Source: Streptomyces sp. NBC_01549 (GTDB taxonomy: Bacteria > Actinomycetota > Actinomycetes > Streptomycetales > Streptomycetaceae). Taken from it: 64,000 nt of DNA. Location: contig NZ_JAPEPW010000002.1 in the NCBI RefSeq assembly GCF_026339955.1, forward strand, positions 744,001 to 808,000, given 5' to 3'. The position numbers and the translations under genes are program-made. Below, piece after piece: positions 25,191 to 32,684 of this stretch. Numbering within the stretch: the stretch's first letter is position 1; every line of letters starts with the position of its first letter. The notes below the pieces were generated by a model. It ran no database searches, was not told the origin of the DNA, and saw only the letters and a program-made list of their open reading frames with translations.

Positions 25191-26114
25191 ATGAGAGTTC
25201 AGCACGTCGACGTACTCGCCCCACGGGACGTTCCCCTCGGCGGCCCACGGGCGATGAAGGTACGGCGCACACTGCCGCAGCGCGGCCGGACCCTGATCGG
25301 CGCCTGGTGCTTCGCCGATCACTACGGCCCCGACGACGTCGCCGTCACGGGTGGCATGGACGTCGCCCCGCATCCGCACACCGGGCTGCAGACGGTGAGC
25401 TGGCTGTTCAGCGGGGAGATCGAGCACCGGGACAGTCTCGGAAGCCACGCGCTGGTACGACCGGGCGAGCTGAACCTCATGACGAGCGGGTACGGCATCA
25501 ACCACTCGGAGGTCTCGACCGCGCACACCACGGTCCTGCACGGCGTCCAGCTGTGGGTGGCGCTGCCCGAACAGCACACGTATGCGGAACGCGACTTCCA
25601 GCACTACGTACCCGGCCCCGTACGGATCGCCGGAGCCGAGGTCAGGGTGTTCCTGGGCTCCTTCGCCGGGGACGTCTCCCCCGTAGCGACCTTCACGCCC
25701 CAGCTCGGTGCCGAGATCGTCCTGGAGCCCCGCGCGGCCGTCACGTTCGCCGTCGACCCCGGCTTCGAGCACGGCCTTCTCGTCGACCACGGACCAGTCC
25801 GCATGGCCGACACGCTTCTGCGTCCTGCGGAGTTGGGATACACCGACACCGGAAACGACACGTTGACATTGACGAACGAGTCGGACGACAGGGCCCGGAC
25901 CGTCCTGCTCGGTGGAACGCCGTTCGACGAACAGATCGTCATGTGGTGGAACTTCATCGGCCGCAACCATGAAGAGATCGTCCGAGCTCGGGAGGACTGG
26001 CAGAACGCCTCCCAACGCTTCGGCGCGGTCGAGGGATACGACGGCGACCGCCTTCCCGCGCCGGTCCTGCCGAACGCCGTGATCGCACCGCGTGGAAATC
26101 CACCGCGCCGCTGA
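25191..26114 (+). CDS. Pirin-family protein
   Basis: This 307-residue bicupin has the pirin metal-binding motif in the N-terminal cupin: DVAPHPHTGLQTVSWLFSGE (His, His), then EIEHRDSLGSHALVRPGELN and GINHSEVS (His, Glu). The C-terminal cupin (TVLLGGTPFDEQIVMWWNFI) is also typical. Pirins act as iron-dependent regulators or as quercetinase-like dioxygenases. The gene sits immediately behind the MFS truncation and may have lost its own promoter. A small acetyltransferase gene follows after 25 bases. Confidence 0.9.
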   Translation: MRVQHVDVLAPRDVPLGGPRAMKVRRTLPQRGRTLIGAWCFADHYGPDDVAVTGGMDVAPHPHTGLQTVSWLFSGEIEHRDSLGSHALVRPGELNLMTSGYGINHSEVSTAHTTVLHGVQLWVALPEQHTYAERDFQHYVPGPVRIAGAEVRVFLGSFAGDVSPVATFTPQLGAEIVLEPRAAVTFAVDPGFEHGLLVDHGPVRMADTLLRPAELGYTDTGNDTLTLTNESDDRARTVLLGGTPFDEQIVMWWNFIGRNHEEIVRAREDWQNASQRFGAVEGYDGDRLPAPVLPNAVIAPRGNPPRR

Positions 26115-26138
26115 CCAGCACCAACCGAAAGGATCCCG

Positions 26139-26477
26139 ATGAACCAGCCTTCCGCCACTCCGACCGTCGAGCGGGTGGACAACCAACACCGATACGAAAT
26201 CCTCGTCGCCGGACAGCGCGTCGGCCTGACCGCGTACCGCGACCGAGGTGAGCAGCGGGTCTTCTTCCACACGGAAGTCGACGACGCCTTCGCCGGACAG
26301 GGGCTGGCCGCGCAGCTGGTCCATGAGGCACTCACCGATGTGCGCGGGTCGGGCAAGCGCATCGTGCCGGTCTGTCCCTATGTGGCCAAGTACCTGAACC
26401 GGCATGAGGAGTTCAACGACATCACCGACCCGGTGACCCCGGAGGTCCTGCAGTGGCTGGACACGGAGTTGGGCTGA
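26139..26477 (+). CDS. Small GNAT-type N-acetyltransferase
   Basis: The 112-residue protein matches the short GNAT subfamily (acetyltransferase-like CG type): YEILVAGQRVGLTAYRDRGE, RVFFHTEVDDAFAGQGLAAQ with the A/Q-x-x-G-x-G/A acyl-CoA motif, then IVPVCPYVAKYLNRHEEF. The conserved C-P-Y/F-V motif is present. Substrates for this subfamily are unknown. It lies 25 bases after the pirin gene, probably co-transcribed, and converges on the ABC permease gene across a hairpin region. Confidence 0.85.
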   Translation: MNQPSATPTVERVDNQHRYEILVAGQRVGLTAYRDRGEQRVFFHTEVDDAFAGQGLAAQLVHEALTDVRGSGKRIVPVCPYVAKYLNRHEEFNDITDPVTPEVLQWLDTELG

Positions 26478-26533
26478 CGGCCGAGTCGGTCGGGAGAGGC
26501 CACGCGGCGGCGTCCTCCCGCCTCGCAGCTGGG

Positions 26534-26591
26534 ACCTGCGGTGACCATCGGCAGGTCACCGACGTATGGCATGGAGAGGGGACCGCCTCTC
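26534..26591. terminator. Hairpins between convergent genes
   Basis: GGTGACC-N7-GGTCACC (26540-26560) and an alternative ACCTGC/GCAGGT pairing overlap. GAGAGG-N6-CCTCTC (26574-26591) reaches the permease stop codon. The arrangement between converging transcripts suggests bidirectional termination. Confidence 0.5.
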
Positions 26592-27405
26592 ATTTGATGG
26601 CTCCGCTGGTGACGCCGGCGGCGACGTAGCGCTGAGCGACGACGAGCAGCACGGCCGCCGGGACGGAAGCCAGAACGGCGGTGGCCATGATGGCGTTCCA
26701 CTGGTCCGTGTGAGTGCCGATGTACTGGTAGATGCCTAGAGTGATCGGCCGTACGGTCTCCGTGGTGGTCAGCGTGAGGGCGAAGAGGAAGTCGCTCCAC
26801 GTGAAGAGGAAGGTGAACAGGGCGGTAGTGATCAACGCGTTCACACTCACCGGAAGCACCACGGAGCGTAGGACGCGCAGCCTCCCCGCGCCGTCCACTC
26901 GCGCGGCGTCGATGATCTCCCTGGGAATGCCCTGCATGAACGAGCGCAGGATGATGATCGCAAAGGGGACCCCGGCGGTCGAGTCGGCGAGGATCAGTCC
27001 GAGGTAGGAGTTCAGGAGGCCCAGGTCGGTGTAGGCGCTGTAGAGCACGTTGGCCACGACGATGTTCGGAACCATCTGTGTGATCAGAACGCCGAAGAGC
27101 ACGAGGTTGGTTCCTCGGAGGCGGAACTGGGCCAGCGCGTAGGCCGCCGGGGCGGCGAGCGCCAGGCTGAGCGCAACACTGCCGAAGGCCACGACGAGGC
27201 TGGTGACGAGGTTGCGTCCCTGATCGCGCAGTGCCGTGGCGTAACCGCTGAAGTCCGGGTGGAAGGGAAACCAGGCTCCGTGCAGTGCGTTGCCCGCCGG
27301 CTGCAGGGAGGCATTCACCGTCCAGTAGACGGGAAACAGCATCAGCGCGAGCAGGAAGATCCCGACGATCGTGGACGGCCAGCCCCGCTTCGGCGCGCGC
27401 TTCAC
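26590..27405 (-). CDS. ABC sugar-type permease, MalG-like
   Basis: This 271-residue permease has six membrane helices; the EAA loop is EIIDAARVDGAGRLRVLRSV (E-x-x-x-A-x-x-D-G-A-G), followed by LPVSVNALITTALFTFLFTW and the WSDFLFALTL motif characteristic of MalG-type CUT1 permeases. It starts at GTG with AGGAG seven bases upstream, 12 bases after the MalF-like gene. It would form the channel with the upstream permease. No ATPase gene is in the operon, so a shared MsiK-type ATPase is likely. Confidence 0.9.
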   Translation of the reverse strand: MKRAPKRGWPSTIVGIFLLALMLFPVYWTVNASLQPAGNALHGAWFPFHPDFSGYATALRDQGRNLVTSLVVAFGSVALSLALAAPAAYALAQFRLRGTNLVLFGVLITQMVPNIVVANVLYSAYTDLGLLNSYLGLILADSTAGVPFAIIILRSFMQGIPREIIDAARVDGAGRLRVLRSVVLPVSVNALITTALFTFLFTWSDFLFALTLTTTETVRPITLGIYQYIGTHTDQWNAIMATAVLASVPAAVLLVVAQRYVAAGVTSGAIK

Positions 27406-27416
27406 GGGATCTCCTC

Positions 27417-28451
27417 TCAGGCGTTCTGGGCGCGCCGGTTGGCGCGCAGGTAGACGAGGGCAAAGACGAGCGAGATGACGATGAGCAAGTTGCTCATCGC
27501 GGCGCCGCGTCCGAACTCGAACTGCTGAAAGGACAGTTCGTAGGACTGGGCGGCGAGGGTCTCCGTGGCGTTCGCCGGTCCTCCGCCCGTCACCACGAGG
27601 ATGATGTCCAGCACCTTGACCGTGTAGACGACGCCCAGCACCAGTACGACGCTGACCACGGGCCCCAGCAGTGGCCAGGTGACATGGCGAAACGACTTCA
27701 CCGGACCAGCGCCGTCCAGCTTCGCTGCCTCGTACAGATGTGCAGGGATGTCCTGTAGGCCGCCGTAGAGGATCGTGGCGTTGAAGGGGATTCCGACCCA
27801 GATGTTGATCAGGATCACCGACACGAGCGCCTGCGAGGTGCCGGTGAGCCAGGGGATGCCGGACGACAGCAGGTGGAGGTGACGGAGTGTGCTGTTGACG
27901 ACTCCCGAGTCGGTGTCGAGCATCCACCTCCACGTCGTTCCGGAGACGACCAGTGGCAGCAGCCACGGCAGCAACAGGAGGGACCGCAGAACACCGCCGA
28001 GCGGGAAGCGCCGCTGGAAGAACAGGGCGAACGCCAGGCCGAGCACAAACTGCACGAACAGCGACCCGGCGGTGAACAGGACCGTGGTCAGCAAGACCTT
28101 GGGGAACAGGTCCGACGACAGGTTCCTTGAGTAGTTCTCCAGCCCCACGAACGGCGCGGCACCGGTGTAGAACGTCGCGGGCGTGTACTGCTGGAAGCTC
28201 ATCACGATGTTCTTGACGATCGGGTAGCCGAAGAAGAGCAGCAGGTACGCCGCGGCGGGCACGATGAACATCCCCTGGGCGAGGGACTCCCACCTGCGTG
28301 CCCGGACCATGGCTCGCTCCCTGCCGCGCGCGTCCTCGTCCTCCGTCACACCAGTGCCGGGTGTCCCGGCGCCGACGGTGTCGGCTTCCTGCCCGGTGCC
28401 GGTCCGGGGGTCCCTGGACAGGTCAGGAACCCGTCGCGATCCGCTGCGCAT
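27417..28451 (-). CDS. ABC sugar-type permease, MalF-like
   Basis: The 344-residue product has six membrane helices: GMFIVPAAAYLLLFFGYPIV, then SLFVQFVLGLAFALFFQRRF. The EAA loop is LYEAAKLDGAGPVKSFRHVT, followed by LPLLGP-like and VYTVKVLDIILVVTGGGPAN motifs of MalF-type CUT1 permeases. The first 47 residues are hydrophilic; the internal ATG giving MVRARRWE is an alternative start. The coding frame overlaps the end of the solute-binding gene by 29 bases, indicating coupling. It works with the MalG-like permease. Confidence 0.9.
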   Translation of the reverse strand: MRSGSRRVPDLSRDPRTGTGQEADTVGAGTPGTGVTEDEDARGRERAMVRARRWESLAQGMFIVPAAAYLLLFFGYPIVKNIVMSFQQYTPATFYTGAAPFVGLENYSRNLSSDLFPKVLLTTVLFTAGSLFVQFVLGLAFALFFQRRFPLGGVLRSLLLLPWLLPLVVSGTTWRWMLDTDSGVVNSTLRHLHLLSSGIPWLTGTSQALVSVILINIWVGIPFNATILYGGLQDIPAHLYEAAKLDGAGPVKSFRHVTWPLLGPVVSVVLVLGVVYTVKVLDIILVVTGGGPANATETLAAQSYELSFQQFEFGRGAAMSNLLIVISLVFALVYLRANRRAQNA

Positions 28452-29658
28452 CCTTGAGCGCTTCCTCCGGTGTCTGCTCGCCGGTCAGCGCGGATTGGAT
28501 CGCGGTGTATATCCCGGTCGCCGCCTTCGGCCACTTGACGCCGAGCTCGCGGGTACGACCCCGGGCCCCTTCAGCGCTTTTTACGAAGGCAGCCATCGAC
28601 GGGACCTGTTCGGCGTACTGGGAGGCCACCGCGGTGCGGGAGGGCACGGTGAAGTACTGCTCGGCCAGGGTGAGCATGTTCTTGGAGTCGTTCAGGCAGG
28701 CCAGTACCCGGGCGGCCTTCTCCTGCCGGGCCTTGGAACCGGTCTGCGGGACCGTCCACACCTCACCGCCGAGCGGTGTGACGGGTGCCTGCCCCGCCCG
28801 GGGGACGGGGACGGGTGCCACCGCCCAGTGCAGGTCCTTGGCCTGGTTCAGGGCGGGGATCCGCCAGGGGCCGTTGACCATCATGGCTGCCTTGCCGGCG
28901 ACGAACTGGTCGTGGACGTCGGCCTGGGTCCAGTTCAGCACCGACTTCGACATGGATCCGCTCTTCACCAGGTCGACCCACAGCTGGAGTGCCTGCGCGG
29001 CCTGCGGTGTGTCCAGCTTCTTCTCGTCTCCGCCGTTGGACCACAGGAAGGGCAGGAACTGCCAGGTGCCCTCGAAAGTGGCGTTCGCGTCGACCGCCAT
29101 GCCGTAGCGTCCCGGGCGGGTCAGCTTGGCCGCCGCCGCCTTCAGCTCGTCCCAGGTCCTCGGCACGGCGACGCCGGCCTCGGCCAGCATGTCCTTGTTG
29201 TAGACGAGCGCGACCGTGCTGACGGTGGGTGCCAGCCCGTACACCTTTCGCTGATAGGTGCCGGTCGACAGGATGCCCTCGGCGAAGCCGCTGGAGTCGA
29301 TGCCGTACTCGTCCAGCGGGGTCAGCGCGCCGGTCCCTGCGATCTGCTGCAGGTCGGGGTTGTCCAGCATCAACAGGTCGGGAAGGGTCCGTGACGACGC
29401 CCGCTGCAGGACCTTCGGGACGAGCGACGCGCCTGGAACGCTGGTGTGCTCGACCTTTACGCCGACGCTCTTGCCGCAGGCGGTGAGCAGCTTGCCCCAC
29501 TGGCTGTGTTCGGTTGCGTCGGTGTAATAGTCGAGCGCGGTGATGGAGGTGACCTTGCCCGTGGCGGATCCGCCGCCGGTTCCGCCACCGCAGCCGGTGG
29601 CAGCCAGTACCAGGGCGACGGATGCGAAGAGGGCGGCAATCCGCCGCGCCGGCGGTCT
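28423..29658 (-). CDS. ABC solute-binding lipoprotein, main exon (gene split by group II intron)
   Basis: In-frame translation from the intron boundary gives RRIAALFASVALVLAATGCG, a lipoprotein signal with the Cys lipobox (LAATGC), then a family 1 solute-binding protein: LDYYTDATEHSQWGKLLTAC, NPDLQQIAGTGALTPLDEYG, KVYGLAPTVSTVALVYNKDM, VAGKAAMMVNGPWRIPALNQ and the C-terminal helices. There is no start codon in this exon before an in-frame stop inside the intron. The first five codons lie at 31574-31588. Together they encode 416 residues, normal for sugar binding. It feeds the two permeases downstream. Confidence 0.85.
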   Translation of the reverse strand, partial: RPPARRIAALFASVALVLAATGCGGGTGGGSATGKVTSITALDYYTDATEHSQWGKLLTACGKSVGVKVEHTSVPGASLVPKVLQRASSRTLPDLLMLDNPDLQQIAGTGALTPLDEYGIDSSGFAEGILSTGTYQRKVYGLAPTVSTVALVYNKDMLAEAGVAVPRTWDELKAAAAKLTRPGRYGMAVDANATFEGTWQFLPFLWSNGGDEKKLDTPQAAQALQLWVDLVKSGSMSKSVLNWTQADVHDQFVAGKAAMMVNGPWRIPALNQAKDLHWAVAPVPVPRAGQAPVTPLGGEVWTVPQTGSKARQEKAARVLACLNDSKNMLTLAEQYFTVPSRTAVASQYAEQVPSMAAFVKSAEGARGRTRELGVKWPKAATGIYTAIQSALTGEQTPEEALKDAQRIATGS

Positions 29659-31573
29659 AGCGAGTAGCCGGGAGGGATCTCACCTCCCGGCTCTCTCAGA
29701 ACCGTGCGTGAACCTCTCGATTCACACGGCTCCCATCACCCGGTCGTTCGAGGCCGGAGGAGTTTCCAGTGGGCGAAGAGCCCCGGGTAGAGCTTGGCGG
29801 TCTTCTCCAAGCCCTGCCATGCCCGGCTCCGGCGACGCCGGAGCCGCTTGTACTTCTGCACGGCCCATCGCATCAGATACTGATCGATGCCCTTCAGGCT
29901 CGGGACCAACGCGGACGGATAGAACCGCCCGTAGTAGCTGATCCATCCCCGCACGACGGGATTGATCTCCCGTGCAAGGTCTGCCAGGGACGACCCACTG
30001 CGCAAGTGCAGCCGCCATCGGCGGATCTGCGCCCGGATGCGCTTGGCCGCCTCGTCGCTGATCGCCGGGTTGAAGCCGAAGAAGTAACTCCCCGTCCTCG
30101 ACCGGACTTTCCGCGAGCGGAACGTGTACCCGAGGAAGGTGAACGAGACGTGCTCGTACGAACCACGCCTCTTGCCATCCTTGCAGTACACGATGCGGGT
30201 CTTGTCGGGATGCAGCCGCAAGCCCCCGCACTCGGCCAGCCGCTGGCCGATCGCCTGACGCACCTGGTGCGCCTCGGCCTCGGTGCGGCAGTGAACCACC
30301 ATGTCGTCGCAGTAGCGCTCGAACCGGACACCCGGGAAGACCCGATCCATCCAGGTGTCGAACGCGTAGTGCATGAACAGGTTCGCCAACAGGGGCGAGA
30401 TCGCCGAGCCCTGGGGACTCCCACGATCCCGCGCGACCAGTTCGCCACTCTTGTGCCGCAGCGGAGCCTTCAGCCAGCGCTCCACATACAGCAGAATCCA
30501 CCGCTGGTCGGTGTGGTGGGCCACCGCCTTGAGGACCAGGTCGTGGTCGAGGTTGTCGAAGAACCCCTGGATGTCGATATCGACCGTCCAGTTCGTCCTC
30601 CAGCACCGCTCCCGACAGGCCGCGACCGCGTCCAGCGCGCTTCTGCGCGGCCGGTATCCATAAGAATCGGGGTGGAACATCGGTTCCACCTCCGGCTCCA
30701 GGACCATGGCCGCCGCAGTCTGCGCGATTCTGTCCGCGACCGTCGGCACCCCGAGAACCCTGACCTTGCCCGATCCCCCAGACTTGGGGATCTCCACCAT
30801 CCGCACCGGCGGCGGGAAGTAGCTGCCCGACGACAGGCGATTCCACAGTTTGTAGAGGTTGCCCCGCAGGTCAGCCTCAAACCGCTCGATCGACTCGCCA
30901 TCAACCCCGGCCGCTCCCCCGTTCGCCTTGACCCTGAGATACGCCTCCCAGACCACATGCTTCGAAATCTCGAACGACTTCAGCCCACTCATCCGGCTCC
31001 TCCCGGGAACTCCGGTTGACCGCCAAGCAGACCTGGATGATCCGTCCCCTTCGCTCCACCCGCATTACCGGGCTTCCTCACTACTACGAGACGGTCTGCC
31101 CCCGTGCCCCGCGTCAGTACTCCGCCCCTTGCGGTGTTGGCCGCTTGGGGATCTCCTCTCGGCGCCGGCCCCACGGACCAGCAGCAGTATCGGGGCGACA
31201 GGTTCTCACGTTCCATGCAAGAGCCCAGGTCAGGCTCGCGCCGCCTACATGCCGGACGCCATCCGGGCAGTCAGCAGGCTCCCCCCGGACTTGTCCCAGA
31301 GCCCTGGTCTCGCCCTGGTTTCGACGCCACTGGAATTTGTTACGACACGTCATCAGCGGTTCGCTCCCGCTCGCCTTCCTGACCCACACCTGACGCGATC
31401 AGGTCGCGCCTTTTCCCGCAGCGCTCACCACGAACGGCACTTAACCGACGCAGCCTGCGGTGGTTTGAAGCCTCCCCCTGCAGGGCGACCCCGGAGGACC
31501 TACCTCCATCTCCTGCACAGCACCGCTTCCAGAAGCTCCTACATCGACGCCTCCTTCAGCGTTCGTGACACAC
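29659..31573 (-). mobile_element. Group II intron (about 1.9 kb) inserted in the solute-binding gene
   Basis: The minus-strand 5' end GTGTGTCACG fits the GUGYG consensus. The reverse transcriptase gene lies inside. Near the 3' end a domain-V-like hairpin (GAGCCGTGTGAATCGAGAGG, then a CACGCACGGTTC arm at about 29695-29730) is followed by a domain-VI-like stem CCGGGAGG/CCTCCCGG and the tail CTACTCGCT. The exact ends are my best fit: they join codon 5 to codon 6 of the lipoprotein gene in frame. The 3' end may be off by a few bases. Confidence 0.82.
29736..30992 (-). CDS. ltrA: Group II intron reverse transcriptase/maturase
   Basis: The 418-residue protein has reverse transcriptase blocks in order: GVDGESIERFEADL, RVLGVPTVADRIAQTAAAMV (RT1-2), YGYRPRRSALDAV, VDIDIQGFFDNLDHDL (RT3 with catalytic Asp), GSPQGSAISPLLANLF (RT4), RYCDDMVVHC (RT5, YCDD active site) and FTFLGYTFR (RT7). 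The maturase/X region follows with NPVVRGWISYYGRF. No endonuclease domain is present, so retrohoming would use exposed single strands. It assists intron splicing and copies intron RNA into DNA. Confidence 0.95.
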   Translation of the reverse strand: MSGLKSFEISKHVVWEAYLRVKANGGAAGVDGESIERFEADLRGNLYKLWNRLSSGSYFPPPVRMVEIPKSGGSGKVRVLGVPTVADRIAQTAAAMVLEPEVEPMFHPDSYGYRPRRSALDAVAACRERCWRTNWTVDIDIQGFFDNLDHDLVLKAVAHHTDQRWILLYVERWLKAPLRHKSGELVARDRGSPQGSAISPLLANLFMHYAFDTWMDRVFPGVRFERYCDDMVVHCRTEAEAHQVRQAIGQRLAECGGLRLHPDKTRIVYCKDGKRRGSYEHVSFTFLGYTFRSRKVRSRTGSYFFGFNPAISDEAAKRIRAQIRRWRLHLRSGSSLADLAREINPVVRGWISYYGRFYPSALVPSLKGIDQYLMRWAVQKYKRLRRRRSRAWQGLEKTAKLYPGLFAHWKLLRPRTTG

Positions 31574-31588
31574 GACCGGTGAAAACAT
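31574..31588 (-). CDS. Exon 1 of the solute-binding lipoprotein gene (five codons)
   Basis: ATG TTT TCA CCG GTC (MFSPV) immediately precedes the intron's 5' end and, joined to AGA CCG CCG at the other boundary, continues in frame into the lipoprotein signal peptide. This places the start codon of the gene about 1.9 kb from the rest of it. The upstream ribosome site is weak (GGAACAGG), so the start is an inference from frame and intron boundaries. Confidence 0.65.
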
Positions 31589-31836
31589 GATGGTGCCTGT
31601 TCCCGAGTGACATCTGTGGCCGGAATGTCGGTCTCGGGAGGTGAAGGAGGCGCGAGGGTCCCGTGACGACTCGGTCAGCGTAAGCGCACGTGACGAGGCC
31701 AAGATGCCCGGGTCGGTAACAAAACGGTCCATAGCAGCGTCTTTCCGGTGATCATCGAGCCCAGCGTTCGCCCAGGTCAGGTGCGAGGACAGGGCTACAC
31801 CGGCGAGACTCTGCCGTCGCCTCCTTCATCCGCTCA
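31589..31836. other. Upstream region of the ABC operon
   Basis: About 250 bases with no gene. It should contain the promoter of the minus-strand ABC importer. Several short dyads are visible but no clear operator, and no regulator gene of LacI or ROK type is adjacent. Confidence 0.5.
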
Positions 31837-32601
31837 CTAGGTTCGTCGCAGCCCGTCGCCGCCTCCGCGACCAGTGCCCTGTTCGGCGGCTTCGCGGATC
31901 ATCGCTGCCACGGCGCCGGGCTGCGACAGCACGACGGCGTGCGAACCCTCCAGCAGGTGTTCGGTGGCCGCCATGCGCTGCGCCATGAAGCGCTGAGCGG
32001 TGGGGTTGAGTATCCGGTCGGCGGTCGCGATGGCGTACCAGGACGGCTTGGAGGCCCAGGCCGGCGGGCCCGATCTTCCGGTCAGCGCGCTCCAGGCGAT
32101 CGGGCGTTGCGCCACGGCCAGGACGTCCGTGACGCTGGGCGGCAGGTCGGCGGCGTACACCTGCGGGAACCGTTCCTTACGGATGTACAGCTCGCTGTCC
32201 GGCTCGGTGGGAAACCGGCCGGGGAGGGCGACGGTGACGGTCGCGTCGGTCACCGGCATCGGGGCGAAACGGTTCGTGATGTCCACAACGCACTCTCCGG
32301 CGTCGAGGCCGAACGCCGCTACGTAGCACAGCGCCACGATGTTGTCGGCGTCGGTAGCGGCATGCGTGATGACCGCGCCACCGTAGCCGTGGCCGACCAG
32401 CACGACCGGGACGTCGAGGTGGCACACCACACTCCTGACGTAGGCGGCGTCCTGCGCCAGGCCGCGCAGCGGGTTCGCCGGGGCGCGCACCGTCAGTCCG
32501 GCGGCGTGAAGAAGTCTGATGACCCTCGCCCACGATGAGGCGTCGGTGAACGCTCCATGCACAAGCACGATGGTCGGCAGTAAAGGGGTGGGTCCGTGCA
32601 C
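31837..32601 (-). CDS. Alpha/beta hydrolase with nucleophile Ser replaced by Gly
   Basis: The 254-residue product is a paralogue of the genes at 16.8 and 57.0 kb: IVLVHGAFTDASSWARVI, NPLRGLAQDAAYVRSVV, then VLVGHGYGGAVITHA, where the paralogues have GHSYGG. The acid (ATADRILNP) and the His (EGSHAVVLSQP) are kept. The codon is GGC, one base from AGC. Without the Ser it should lack the usual esterase chemistry; it could bind rather than cleave, or be an early pseudogene. The frame is otherwise intact. Confidence 0.82.
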   Translation of the reverse strand: MHGPTPLLPTIVLVHGAFTDASSWARVIRLLHAAGLTVRAPANPLRGLAQDAAYVRSVVCHLDVPVVLVGHGYGGAVITHAATDADNIVALCYVAAFGLDAGECVVDITNRFAPMPVTDATVTVALPGRFPTEPDSELYIRKERFPQVYAADLPPSVTDVLAVAQRPIAWSALTGRSGPPAWASKPSWYAIATADRILNPTAQRFMAQRMAATEHLLEGSHAVVLSQPGAVAAMIREAAEQGTGRGGGDGLRRT

Positions 32602-32684
32602 TCCGGTGGCCTCCGAACGAGTTCGGTCCCAGCCAAGCGCGTTCAGGTGGGGCAGGCATCACGTGAACGTACCAACGTGTCCGG

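Noticed and set aside
27406..28293. Upstream extension of the MalG-like frame through the MalF-like gene
   Set aside because: Shadow of the MalF-like gene; the GTG with AGGAG gives a standard permease start.
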